Shown here: positions 1 through 7,545 of the stretch, one piece after another
How positions within the stretch are numbered: position 1 is the first letter of the stretch
Layout: each line of letters begins with the position of its first letter
NCBI RefSeq assembly: GCF_038051945.1
Contig: NZ_CP150302.1
Coordinates: forward strand, 6,820,001-6,884,000
Direction of reading: 5' to 3'
Source of the DNA: Paenibacillus sp. FSL H3-0469
GTDB lineage: Bacteria; Bacillota; Bacilli; Paenibacillales; Paenibacillaceae
DNA length: 64,000 nt
The notes under the pieces: generated by a model
Databases searched by the model: none
Told to the model about the DNA's origin: nothing
The model's input: the letters and a program-made list of their open reading frames with translations, nothing else
Made by a program: the position numbers and the translations under genes

Positions 1-64
1 GCCCCTACCGGCAATGGCGGGGACAGAATATACAAGAATTTCTCACTGGAACAGCGGACGGTGA
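1..64 (+). CDS. Possible 3' end of an upstream gene
   Basis: One frame (codons from base 2) is open from the window edge to a TGA at 62-64, and a good rho-independent terminator begins 11 bases later, the usual arrangement for a gene end. Only about 20 codons are present, so no family can be named. The other two plus frames are also open across most of this short stretch, so the frame choice rests only on the terminator spacing. Confidence 0.25.
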   Translation, partial: PLPAMAGTEYTRISHWNSGR

Positions 65-74
65 AAAATATAAG

Positions 75-98
75 AGCCGGCGTATAGCCGGCTTTTTT
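75..98 (+). terminator. Rho-independent terminator
   Basis: Perfect 7-bp stem AGCCGGC (75-81) / GCCGGCT (87-93) with a 5-nt loop, followed by a run of T. It presumably ends the gene entering from the left edge. Confidence 0.8.
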
Positions 99-113
99 GA
101 AAATATAAGAATG

Positions 114-199
114 TATAGGTTTCACGCTATACATTATCCTTCTATTTCTCGCTGAAACGGTACCGTCTTTTAAAAGGACGGCAAAGCCGTTTCCACTTG
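114..199 (+). repeat. Structured repeat family R1, copy 1
   Basis: An 86-bp element with two near-identical relatives at 35520-35606 and, inverted, at 36650-36735. Its 3' half folds into a two-storey hairpin: outer stem GAAACGG (154-160) with CCGTTTC (187-193), enclosing an inner CCGTC.../...GGACGG hairpin. All three copies end at the same bases, CACTTG. The inner loop differs between copies while the stem is kept, which points to a folded RNA or DNA element. I do not recognise a named family. Confidence 0.75.
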
Positions 200-263
200 A
201 AGATATATTTTGGCTCCTCCGCAAAGTACCTGAGTCATCATCGAAGCCCAAAGAGGCTGTCCC

Positions 264-323
264 ATCGCTCCTTTGGGAATGGTTGGGTGGTACCTCCATT
301 TTACCATAATGAGCGATTTTTTT
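264..323 (+). terminator. Terminator-like stem-loop
   Basis: ATCGCTC (264-270) pairs with GAGCGAT (311-317), followed directly by seven T. An inner ATGGT/ACCAT pair (278-282 / 303-307) extends the fold. No gene lies immediately upstream on the plus strand, so this may be part of the repeat-rich intergenic material rather than a working gene end. Confidence 0.4.
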
Positions 324-398
324 AGGATGGACAAATCATTTTCCGCTTAAACAGCGGAGCGGGCAGAACGACCCGCGTAAAAGCGAAGCGTTCGCCTT

Positions 399-446
399 TG
401 TGTCCGGATTTTCACCGCTAAGGGGAATAAATAAAATCTGGACACA
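399..446. repeat. Inverted repeat
   Basis: TGTGTCCGGATTTT (399-412) and AAAATCTGGACACA (433-446) form a 14-bp stem with one mismatch and a 20-nt loop. It sits within the gene-poor first 836 bases. A short minus frame runs across it, but nothing supports coding there. Confidence 0.6.
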
Positions 447-486
447 ACAGCGATTGTAACAACGTTATGTTTGCGGAGCGTCCATC

Positions 487-561
487 CCAAGTGCTCACGT
501 TGATCCCACTCCGCAATAAAAGGCTGTCCCAAGCAGCCTCTTCATGGCTTTTGAGACAGCC
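487..561 (+). repeat. Hairpin repeat R2, left copy
   Basis: About 75 bp, repeated almost exactly at 748-821. It ends in a hairpin with arms GGCTGTC (522-528) and GACAGCC (555-561). The two copies are in direct orientation and bracket the 51-bp tandem array. Confidence 0.8.
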
Positions 562-567
562 CCCATT

Positions 568-748
568 AATTCAAGAGTACTTATACACTACATTTGCTCA
601 TTTTACTCACTTTTGGTGAATTTAAGTGTACTTATACACTACATTTGCTCATTTTACTCACTTTTGGTGAATTCAAGTGTACTTATACACTACATTTGCT
701 CGTTTTGCTCACATCTGGTGAATTCAGGTGTATTTATACACTACATTT
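568..748 (+). repeat. 51-bp tandem array, about 3.5 units
   Basis: Units begin at 568, 619, 670 and 721 (the last is partial), a period of exactly 51 bp. Each full later unit carries the inverted repeat GTGTA-CTTA-TACAC; the first unit has one change. Because 51 is a multiple of three, open frames appear through it, but they lack ribosome sites. Units abut with no spacers, so this is not a CRISPR array. Confidence 0.9.
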
Positions 749-821
749 CCAAGTGCTCACGTTGATCCCGCTCCGCAATAAAGGCTGTCCCAAGCAGCCT
801 CTTCATAGCTTGTGAGACAGC
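748..821. repeat. Hairpin repeat R2, right copy (probable terminator of the minus-strand gene)
   Basis: Direct copy of 487-561. Its hairpin, GGCTGTC (783-789) with GACAGCC (815-821), lies 15 bases beyond the stop codon of the minus-strand membrane-protein gene. On that strand it is followed by TTTATT, so here it can serve as that gene's terminator. Confidence 0.7.
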
Positions 822-836
822 CTCTTATTTTTCTAT

Positions 837-1382
837 TCAGCTCGGACCTTTGGCCTGACGGGGCCAGATGAAATAAGTAACGGTGATGATCAGGTCAATG
901 CCGACCACGATAGACCATACGGTCAGGATACTTGACAGCGCCTCCGTACGGGCGGCATCGTCAATCCAGATGATGAGACCATACAGAATGCCGGCAGCGA
1001 GCACAAAAGAGAGCAAGTGCTTCACCCAGCCCTTGAAATAATGCCTGGCATGGTCCATGCCGTAACGCTTGGCCGGCTTTGCCCCTTGCTTGGTAACATA
1101 GTAGCGGAAGCGTTCGTCGGCCCAAGCAATCATGCTTTTACCGAATATAAGGGAAATGGAAATATACACGGCTGCAAGCGCATGTGCTGTCGTAGCGGTA
1201 GCGCCTCGTGACAAATCCACGCCGGAGATCATTAACAGAAGGATATCGAGGACCGGAGTCATCGCCAGGAAAATCAACCCCAGTGTAGGACGCTTGAAGA
1301 TATAACGCGCTGTAAAGCCTGCAAGAATAACCACCCAGAACAATACCTCACAGGTAACAATCGCCCATGCAACCAGATTCAT
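837..1382 (-). CDS. Integral membrane protein of unknown function
   Basis: A 181-residue protein. I do not recognise the family. About five hydrophobic helices are visible, at roughly residues 5-27, 33-53, 65-83, 120-138 and 150-172. A basic, tyrosine-rich loop near residues 90-117 probably faces the cytoplasm. The start has an AAGGGG-type ribosome site. It is divergent from a TetR gene, and a perfect palindrome lies between them, so it is probably that repressor's target, perhaps exporting or sensing a small hydrophobic compound (inference only). Confidence 0.8.
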   Translation of the reverse strand: MNLVAWAIVTCEVLFWVVILAGFTARYIFKRPTLGLIFLAMTPVLDILLLMISGVDLSRGATATTAHALAAVYISISLIFGKSMIAWADERFRYYVTKQGAKPAKRYGMDHARHYFKGWVKHLLSFVLAAGILYGLIIWIDDAARTEALSSILTVWSIVVGIDLIITVTYFIWPRQAKGPS

Positions 1383-1441
1383 ATCGCACCCCTTGTTATA
1401 GTTGATAGTAAGTATAGCCTAGTCGAAGTATAACAGCGGAT

Positions 1442-1469
1442 TTTAAATAATACAACCGTATTATTTAAA
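1442..1469. promoter_or_regulatory. TetR-type operator palindrome
   Basis: Perfect 12-bp arms TTTAAATAATAC (1442-1453) and GTATTATTTAAA (1458-1469) around a 4-nt centre. It lies between the divergent membrane-protein and TetR genes, 36 bp before the TetR start. Length and symmetry are typical of TetR operators, so it probably controls both genes. Confidence 0.75.
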
Positions 1470-1505
1470 TTGTGCTTATCCATTCGGGTATGCTACAATG
1501 TGGTC

Positions 1506-2102
1506 ATGCCAAAAATTGTAGATCATTCCGAACGAAAATCGAATATTGCCGAAGCCACCTGGCGGGTCATTATCCGGCAGGGAATCAAAGGGGCAACAGT
1601 GCGAAATATTGCTGCTGAGGCGGGGGTATCCTTGGGTGCGCTGCGCCATTATTTCTCTACCCAGCAGGAATTGCTGGAGTTTGCTATGAATCTGGTGAAG
1701 GAGCGCGTAACAGCGAGAATTGTGGACATTATGCAGTCGGAGCTTACCCCACGGGAGCAGATTATGCGGGTGCTGCTGGAACTGATCCCCACCGACGACA
1801 GCAGCATGGCTGAGATGGAGGTATGGTTCGCATTTACCTTTCATCTCAAGACTGCCGGGGAGAAGCCTGCTGAGCTTAATGATTCGATCTATCCGCTGAC
1901 TGTCCAAATTATTGACTATCTGGATCAGCAGGGGCTCCTCAGGCCGGGGCTGGACAAGGACGATGAGGCCGAGCGGCTGTATGCCTTGATTGACGGGCTG
2001 GCCCTTCATGCCATGCTTGAGCCTGACCGGATGAATAAACAACGTGTGATCCGGGTGCTGAATGTTCATCTGGAATCTATCTGTATTCCAAGTGTGACAT
2101 AA
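1506..2102 (+). CDS. TetR/AcrR family transcriptional repressor
   Basis: A 198-residue regulator. The N-terminal helix-turn-helix spans about residues 10-55, with the typical segment in which a GATVRNIA helix leads to GVSLGALRHYF. The C-terminal ligand pocket region is alpha-helical. I start it at the ATG at 1506, giving MPKIVDH; an upstream in-frame ATG at 1470 would place the operator's last base inside the gene and has no better ribosome site. It is divergent from the membrane-protein gene and probably represses it and itself. Confidence 0.88.
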   Translation: MPKIVDHSERKSNIAEATWRVIIRQGIKGATVRNIAAEAGVSLGALRHYFSTQQELLEFAMNLVKERVTARIVDIMQSELTPREQIMRVLLELIPTDDSSMAEMEVWFAFTFHLKTAGEKPAELNDSIYPLTVQIIDYLDQQGLLRPGLDKDDEAERLYALIDGLALHAMLEPDRMNKQRVIRVLNVHLESICIPSVT

Positions 2103-2124
2103 TAGTCTATCTCGGTATAATATT

Positions 2125-3093
2125 CTATTCCTGTTGTCTCAGGATCACTAGTTTCCCCCGAATTTTCCTGGTTTCATAATGATTATGTGCATCTACGATC
2201 CCTTGCATGTTAAAAGGAAAAATCTCCTCCACATGCACCTTAAGCTTATGCTCGCGTACTTGCTGGATAATGGAAGCCAGATCCCTTGGGTTCGGCTCGA
2301 TATAGGCAAACTGGGCTTCGATTCCGCGAACCTTGGGGTGGGTGGCGATCAGCGGGTCTATCAGGGAAATTAGCCTTCCGTTGTCACGCAGAATCTGGAG
2401 GTTCTTCTGTTCGGTTGCTCCTATTCCAGTGTCCGCATCAACCACCGCCTCTCTCACCATATCCAGTACAATATCTACTGTGCCACCGGCAGCTTCTGCA
2501 AAATCAGTGGCCCTGTAGTCAATAACCTCATCCGCTCCAAGCTTCCCCACAAATTCATGATTATATTCCCGGGCGGTAGCCAGGACATAAGCTCCGTGCT
2601 GCTTGGCCATTTGCACCGCAAGATGCCCTACACCTCCAGCGCCTGCGTGAATAAGAATCCGCTGGCCGTAATTCAGCTTGCCGTACTGAAATAACGACTG
2701 CCAGGCTGACAAGGCCGCAGCGGGCAGGGCGGCAGCTTCCTGAAAGGAAAGTCCGGGCGGAATTCCAATAGCTGAGTTCTCTTCCATAGAGATGAAGTCT
2801 GCATAACCGCCGCCGGATCTGGAGAGCCCCATAACGCGGTCGCCGACCTTCAGCCGTGACACATTTTTCCCAATCGCCCTCACCATTCCGGCTACTTCTA
2901 CTCCCAGCACATGGGGGAACTGGAGCTGCATTAACTCCTTGAATGCGCCTGAGCGCACCAGTTGGTCAGCGGAACTGACAGTTGTGGCGTACATTTCAAT
3001 GAGCACCTGAGTCTCGGTGATAGCGGGAGTAGGGAGTACTTGTTCTGTGAATACTTCGGGATTACCATAATGCTGAATAGCAATTGCATGCAT
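2125..3093 (-). CDS. NADP-dependent oxidoreductase, medium-chain dehydrogenase/reductase (quinone oxidoreductase-like)
   Basis: A 322-residue cytosolic enzyme. The GroES-like N-terminal fold covers about residues 1-115 (LGVEVAGMV, GDRVMGL). A Rossmann domain follows, with the nucleotide-binding stretch HAGAGGVGHLAVQMAK near residues 148-163. The cysteine-rich zinc loop of alcohol dehydrogenases is absent, which suits a zinc-free quinone or enone reductase using NADPH. The exact substrate cannot be read. It is divergent from a TetR gene, which may sense an electrophile or quinone. Confidence 0.85.
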   Translation of the reverse strand: MHAIAIQHYGNPEVFTEQVLPTPAITETQVLIEMYATTVSSADQLVRSGAFKELMQLQFPHVLGVEVAGMVRAIGKNVSRLKVGDRVMGLSRSGGGYADFISMEENSAIGIPPGLSFQEAAALPAAALSAWQSLFQYGKLNYGQRILIHAGAGGVGHLAVQMAKQHGAYVLATAREYNHEFVGKLGADEVIDYRATDFAEAAGGTVDIVLDMVREAVVDADTGIGATEQKNLQILRDNGRLISLIDPLIATHPKVRGIEAQFAYIEPNPRDLASIIQQVREHKLKVHVEEIFPFNMQGIVDAHNHYETRKIRGKLVILRQQE

Positions 3094-3129
3094 AGCTGAA
3101 GCCTCCGGTCAGTGTATTTGGAACCTCTG

Positions 3130-3158
3130 TTGATTTACGGGTAGACGTTCACTATAAT
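3130..3158 (+). promoter_or_regulatory. Sigma-A type promoter for the TetR gene
   Basis: TTGATT (3130-3135) and TATAAT (3153-3158) with a 17-bp spacer. Transcription would start near 3165, giving a leader of about 110 nt before the gene at 3276. Confidence 0.7.
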
Positions 3159-3216
3159 GATCCTACCAGTGTGCTATAGCTGCATCAATTGCTAGAATGC
3201 CGGAATGTGTTCAGTA

Positions 3217-3243
3217 TTGTACAGAATCTGGAGAAGTGTACAA
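3217..3243. promoter_or_regulatory. Inverted repeat in TetR leader, possible operator
   Basis: TTGTAC (3217-3222) and GTACAA (3238-3243) with 15 nt between, lying between the promoter and the TetR start codon. This is a plausible autoregulatory site, but the arms are short. Confidence 0.4.
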
Positions 3244-3275
3244 TTCAAGGCGAACGGGTGAAGAAGGGGTAATCT

Positions 3276-3863
3276 ATGGATAGAAGGATACGTAAGTCGC
3301 AGGAGGCCATTATTGAAGCTTTTATCCAGCTGATTGCAGAGAAGAACTTCGAACAGATCACGATAAACGAAATAGCCGAACGGGCCAATGTAAGCCGGGG
3401 CACCGTTTATTCGCATTACACCGACAAATACGATCTGCTGGATCAGTGCATCAGGACACATTTTGTCAAGCTGATTGACAGCTGTCTGCCGTGCGGCGAG
3501 CAGGCGCTTTTTCCTACGGAGGCGGCTCTGCACTATACGTTCCGTTACCTCGATGAGCATGCTTCCTTCTATGCAGCGGCGCTGGCTAATCAAGGGGTTC
3601 CCGCGTTCCGAAACCGCCTGCAGGCGGTACTGATGCGGGGGTTCGACAAACAGGTGGATATGAGCGGCATTAACAAGATGATGGACAAGGGAATTCTGGT
3701 GCAATTTCTGGCTGTGGCCATGACCGGTATGATCGAACAGCTGGTTACGCGTGCAACGCCCTATTCAGCAGCAGAGCTGGCCGGGCAATTGTGGGCGCTG
3801 ATGGAGCGCAACCAGATGGTCCCGCTGTCCGCTCCGCTTTCTATTTCTACCAATTTGTTCTAG
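3276..3863 (+). CDS. TetR/AcrR family transcriptional regulator
   Basis: A 195-residue protein. The DNA-binding domain is at about residues 6-52, with ITINEIAERANVSRGTVYSHY as the helix-turn-helix. The C-terminal half resembles the TetR_C_8-type ligand domain common in Firmicute regulators. A short ribosome site (AAGGGG) precedes the ATG. It is divergent from the oxidoreductase at 2125-3093, and the aldo/keto reductase follows 66 bp downstream, so it may control either. Confidence 0.87.
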   Translation: MDRRIRKSQEAIIEAFIQLIAEKNFEQITINEIAERANVSRGTVYSHYTDKYDLLDQCIRTHFVKLIDSCLPCGEQALFPTEAALHYTFRYLDEHASFYAAALANQGVPAFRNRLQAVLMRGFDKQVDMSGINKMMDKGILVQFLAVAMTGMIEQLVTRATPYSAAELAGQLWALMERNQMVPLSAPLSISTNLF

Positions 3864-3929
3864 AATGAATAGGTGCATATAGCAACCGGTTGGCGGGACC
3901 CGCCGGATTCAGAGAGGAGCAAGGGATTA

Positions 3930-4868
3930 ATGAAATACCGCAGATTAGGTGGAACCGGACTTAAGGTCAGTGAGATCAGCCTGGGAAGCTGGTTGACCTA
4001 CGGAGGATATGTGGAACAGGACAATGCCGTTAAGGCCATTGAAACCGCTTACTCCCTGGGCATTAATTTTTTTGATACCGCGAATGTCTATGAGAAGGGG
4101 GCAGCGGAAAAGGTGCTGGGAGCTACCCTGAGCAGCTATCCGCGCGAATCCTATGTGCTGGCGACCAAGGTGTTCGGGGTAATGGGTGACGGTCCCAATG
4201 ACCGCGGCCTGTCCCGGAAGCATATTACCGAGCAATGCCATGCCAGCCTGAAGCGGCTGGGCGCTGAATATGTGGATTTGCTATACTGTCACCGGTATGA
4301 TCCGGACACCCCGATCGAAGAGACGCTGCGGGCGCTGGATGATCTGGTCCGTCAGGGCAAGGTGCTGTATGTGGGAGTCAGTGAATGGACAGCGGCGCAG
4401 ATGACCGAAGCTCTTGCGGTTGCTGACCGGTATCTGCTGGATCATATCGTTGTCAATCAGCCGGTCTATAATATGTTTGAAAGATATATCGAGAAGGAGA
4501 TTATCCCGCTTGGCCTGCGTAAGGGTATTGGACAAGTCGTATTCTCCCCGCTCGCTCAAGGTCTGCTGACCGGCAAATACAGCTCGGTCTCCGATATTCC
4601 GGCAGACAGCCGGGCTGCCCGGCTGGACTGGATGCGCAAAGGAATTACGGAGGAGAAGATTACAAAGGTTCAGGAGCTGGGCAAGGTTGCCGCTGAACTG
4701 GATATCTCCGTAGGCAATCTGGCGCTGGCCTGGATTCTGCGCCAGCCTAATGTATCCAGTGCCTTGGTCGGCGCGAGCCGCCCTGAGCAGGTAGAGGAGA
4801 ATGTGCAGGCTTCGGGCATTGAGCTGAATGAGGATATACTGGCACGAATTGATGAAATTATCGGTTAA
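3930..4868 (+). CDS. Aldo/keto reductase (Kv-beta-like)
   Basis: A 312-residue (beta/alpha)8 NADPH-dependent carbonyl reductase. Visible are the N-terminal strand (MKYRRLGGTGLKVSEISLG), the catalytic Asp and Tyr in the FFDTANVYEKG segment, the catalytic Lys in LATKVFG, and the NADP-binding C-terminal SSALVGASRPEQVEENV. The ATG at 3930 follows a GAGAGGAG ribosome site; an earlier in-frame ATG at 3873 has none. It is most like the potassium-channel beta-subunit/YhdN group. The epimerase gene follows after 18 bp, probably in one operon. Confidence 0.9.
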   Translation: MKYRRLGGTGLKVSEISLGSWLTYGGYVEQDNAVKAIETAYSLGINFFDTANVYEKGAAEKVLGATLSSYPRESYVLATKVFGVMGDGPNDRGLSRKHITEQCHASLKRLGAEYVDLLYCHRYDPDTPIEETLRALDDLVRQGKVLYVGVSEWTAAQMTEALAVADRYLLDHIVVNQPVYNMFERYIEKEIIPLGLRKGIGQVVFSPLAQGLLTGKYSSVSDIPADSRAARLDWMRKGITEEKITKVQELGKVAAELDISVGNLALAWILRQPNVSSALVGASRPEQVEENVQASGIELNEDILARIDEIIG

Positions 4869-4886
4869 GAGAGAGGGAGGATACAG

Positions 4887-5909
4887 ATGAAGGTTCTATT
4901 TATCGGAGGAACGGGGCTTATCAGTCAGGCGGTTTCCCGGCTGGCAGTGGAACGGGGAATAGAACTGTATCTGTTCAACCGTGGAGAGCGCAGCGGCTTC
5001 GTGCCGCAGGGTGCACAGGTGATACACGGTGATATCCGTGACAAGGAGCAGGCAGCCGAGGCGCTGAAGGGTTATGACTTCGATGTTGTAGTCGACTGGA
5101 TTGCCTTCACGCCAGAGCATGTGCAGACGGATATTGACCTGTTCAGCGGCAAGACGCGGCAGTATATCTATATTAGCTCGGCTTCCGCGTACCAGAAGCC
5201 CCAGCGTAATTACCTGATTACCGAAGAGACCCCGCTGGTGAACCCGTACTGGCAGTATTCCCGGGACAAGATTGCTTCCGAGGAGCTGCTTCTGGAAGCT
5301 CATCAGAGCAGCGGCTTCCCGGTGACGATTGTCCGTCCTTCCCATACTTACGGAAACACTGCCATTCCGGCGGCGCTGACCAGCTGGAGCCATCCATGGT
5401 CTCTGGTGGAACGCATCCGCAAGGGACAGCCGCTCGTCATTCATGGCGATGGCACCTCTCTATGGACGTTGACGCATAATACTGATTTTGCCAAAGGCTT
5501 CGTTGGTTTGCTGGGACTTCAGGAGGCCATCGGAGAAGCGGTTCATATTACCTCGGATGAGGTGCTGAACTGGAATCAGATCTATGCGGCCATCGGGGAG
5601 GCCGCAGGCCGTGAGCCGAAGGTGGTACACATGTCTACGGACTTCATCGCTGCGAATACCCCGGCCGGAACCGCGGACGGGCTGATCGGGGATCAGGCAG
5701 TCAGCAGTGTGTTCGACAACAGCAAGATCAAGCGTCTGGTGCCAGACTTCCAAGCCACCCTGCCGTTCGCGGAAGGCGTGAAGCGGTCGGTTGCCTGGTT
5801 CGAAGCCCGGCCGGAACGCTGCACCTCAGACCATGACTGGTCCAAGATGCTGGACGGTTTGCTTGCTAAACATGGCGTCGATGCGAAGCTGCTTAGCTAT
5901 TATGTATAA
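4887..5909 (+). CDS. NAD-dependent epimerase/dehydratase (extended SDR)
   Basis: A 340-residue Rossmann-fold enzyme. The glycine motif GGTGLIS at residues 8-14 binds NAD(P). The fold continues through DVVVDWIAF and YIYISSASAYQKP, where Ser and Tyr fit the SDR active site; the usual YxxxK appears as YSRDK near residue 129. The overall layout resembles the CSP41/isoflavone-reductase-like branch. It is cotranscribed with the upstream aldo/keto reductase; the substrate is unknown, possibly a sugar nucleotide. Confidence 0.85.
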   Translation: MKVLFIGGTGLISQAVSRLAVERGIELYLFNRGERSGFVPQGAQVIHGDIRDKEQAAEALKGYDFDVVVDWIAFTPEHVQTDIDLFSGKTRQYIYISSASAYQKPQRNYLITEETPLVNPYWQYSRDKIASEELLLEAHQSSGFPVTIVRPSHTYGNTAIPAALTSWSHPWSLVERIRKGQPLVIHGDGTSLWTLTHNTDFAKGFVGLLGLQEAIGEAVHITSDEVLNWNQIYAAIGEAAGREPKVVHMSTDFIAANTPAGTADGLIGDQAVSSVFDNSKIKRLVPDFQATLPFAEGVKRSVAWFEARPERCTSDHDWSKMLDGLLAKHGVDAKLLSYYV

Positions 5910-5946
5910 GTAGATTTTACAGATACAAGTCCTATAGATTACGCTG

Positions 5947-5985
5947 AACAGGTGCTGTCCGTTAACGGGTAGCGCCTGTTTCGCT
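5947..5985 (+). terminator. Terminator-like hairpin
   Basis: Arms AACAGGTGCT (5947-5956) and AGCGCCTGTT (5971-5980) pair over 10 bp with one G-T. The T tract is short. It follows the epimerase stop by about 40 bp. Confidence 0.55.
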
Positions 5986-6015
5986 TGCGGATCGGTCTAC
6001 CTTGAATATTAGGGA

Positions 6016-6046
6016 TTGAGTAGGACGTTACGTCACAGTTTATAAT
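6016..6046 (+). promoter_or_regulatory. MerR-type promoter with internal operator
   Basis: TTGAGT (6016-6021) and TATAAT (6041-6046) are separated by 19 bp, the long spacer typical of promoters activated by MerR regulators. Inside the spacer is a perfect palindrome, GACGT-T-ACGTC (6024-6034). The gene it drives encodes a MerR protein, so this is probably its autoregulatory site. Confidence 0.65.
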
Positions 6047-6097
6047 AAAAAACACGGTACTTATAAATCTATAACGGTAATACAGGGGGGGGATCAT

Positions 6098-6844
6098 ATG
6101 GAGCTCACGGTGGGCAAATTCGCCAGCGCTGTTAATACGACGATAAGGACACTAAGATATTATGAGAAAATCGGACTTCTTGTTCCTGAGAACAAAAACG
6201 GCGCCAATCAGAAAATTTATAATGGAGATGACCTCAAGAAATTCTATAACATACAGCTGCTCAAGAGTATGGGCTGGCCGCTAACCGAAATCAAACGAAT
6301 GCTAGAAGAGACCGCGTATTCTTTTGGAGAACTGATGGAAATGCAGGAGGCAGTGCTTCTTGATAAGCGGAAAATAATAAACGAATCCTTGGAAATGATA
6401 GCCCGAATCAAGAAACTAATGAATGAAACGGGCGAGTTGAGCAATGAAGATCTGATGCTGCTCATGAATGCGATCCGGTTAGAAGAAGATCAAAGAACGA
6501 TTTTACAACAATACTTCCCTGCAACCACGGTGGATAAAATTATGCCCAAAAATAAACAACAACAGATAGCATTCGATCGGTTAAACCGGAGGTTATTGTC
6601 TTTTTTTCAGACATCCATTCACCGCGGACTGTGTCCTGATAGTCAAGAGGTACAACGAGAGTTACAGGAAGTTTTAGCCGTTATTCCGGTATCTATGAAC
6701 GAGCTGTTTCATTCAGACCCGGCCTTGGACAAACCATCGGAGCTTTTGAAGGCTTTATTGCCTGATGATATGGCGGAATTTTTCGCTGAAGCGATTCATG
6801 TCTTTTATAACAACCAGTTTGAAGGCAGGGGGAATAGAAATTGA
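6098..6844 (+). CDS. MerR family transcriptional regulator with long effector domain
   Basis: A 248-residue protein. The winged helix-turn-helix is at about residues 3-70 (TTIRTLRYYEKIGLL is the signature), followed by a dimerising coiled coil to about residue 125. The remaining 120 residues form a helical domain of the kind that binds small hydrophobic ligands in TipA/BmrR-type proteins, though I cannot assign it. A strong AGGGGGGG ribosome site precedes the ATG. Its stop overlaps the TTG start of the next gene, so the two are translationally coupled. Base composition is AT-richer than the neighbours. Confidence 0.87.
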   Translation: MELTVGKFASAVNTTIRTLRYYEKIGLLVPENKNGANQKIYNGDDLKKFYNIQLLKSMGWPLTEIKRMLEETAYSFGELMEMQEAVLLDKRKIINESLEMIARIKKLMNETGELSNEDLMLLMNAIRLEEDQRTILQQYFPATTVDKIMPKNKQQQIAFDRLNRRLLSFFQTSIHRGLCPDSQEVQRELQEVLAVIPVSMNELFHSDPALDKPSELLKALLPDDMAEFFAEAIHVFYNNQFEGRGNRN

Positions 6845-7449
6845 GTGAATTAAGTAACCGGCAGCATAATAAATGGCTGCTCCAAATTGTGTTAGGTCTA
6901 GTGCCGTTTTTGGTGTTAGGCGCAGCACTCATTGCAATTTTCCGGTGGGGTGAAATCATTCCCTATATCCAGTCCTTGTTTGTTCCCGGTGGGAGGTCTT
7001 TTCTTAAAGTTACCTTACTGGGTCTGATCGCCGGTACGATTATAGTGCTTATTTCTGTGGGGCTTATCATAAAAACAAAAACGGTGCTTCCTCAGTCGGA
7101 AAGTACGGAGCTTATACGTAATATCATGAGAACTCCAAGCGGCATTGCCGTCAGCTCACTGGGCGGAGGAATTGTAGAAGAATTTTTCTTCAGGGGCGTA
7201 TTAATTGGACTGTTTACAGGTTATGGCTCTTTCCTTGATGGAGTTGTGATTGTCATAAGTACTTTTTTATTTTGGGTTATTCATATCCCCCAGTATAAAG
7301 GGGTACGTTTGGCTTACGGATTAGTATTCATTAATGGCCTGATATTTGCTTTATTATTCTACTTTACGGATTCGTTGATTCCATCGATTATTGCCCATGC
7401 CATTTATAATCTGGGTATAGGAATCTACTTTATGAAGCTTACGAAATAA
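6841..7449 (+). CDS. CPBP family intramembrane glutamic protease (CAAX-protease-like)
   Basis: A 202-residue membrane protein starting at a TTG that overlaps the MerR stop codon by 4 bp. Four to six membrane helices are visible. The family motifs are present: EEFFFRG (catalytic Glu-Glu and Arg near residues 113-118), HIPQYKG (motif 2 His) and IIAHAIYN (motif 3 His). Members cleave membrane peptides or act in bacteriocin immunity; the direct MerR coupling suggests envelope-stress or drug-induced expression (inference). Confidence 0.88.
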   Translation: MSELSNRQHNKWLLQIVLGLVPFLVLGAALIAIFRWGEIIPYIQSLFVPGGRSFLKVTLLGLIAGTIIVLISVGLIIKTKTVLPQSESTELIRNIMRTPSGIAVSSLGGGIVEEFFFRGVLIGLFTGYGSFLDGVVIVISTFLFWVIHIPQYKGVRLAYGLVFINGLIFALLFYFTDSLIPSIIAHAIYNLGIGIYFMKLTK

Positions 7450-7545
7450 TCCCCATGTCAGGCTGCTGCGAGGTTATAGCATGAAACCGGGATTCGTGAA
7501 TATACTCTCACTACCGAAATCCCCACGAGTAAAGGAGTCCTGGCC

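Noticed and set aside
280..323. T-box-like GGGTGGTACC followed by a T-tailed hairpin
   Set aside because: The rest of the T-box leader is missing and no aminoacyl-tRNA synthetase or amino-acid gene follows on that strand.
347..532. 61-residue minus-strand frame
   Set aside because: It runs through an inverted repeat in repeat-rich DNA, has no ribosome site, and its sequence looks like translated intergenic repeat.
568..748. CRISPR array
   Set aside because: Units of 51 bp abut directly, with no unique spacers and no cas genes nearby.
544..815. Two plus-strand frames of 73 residues in the 51-bp array
   Set aside because: The period is a multiple of three, so repeats create frames; no ribosome site and no protein-like sequence.
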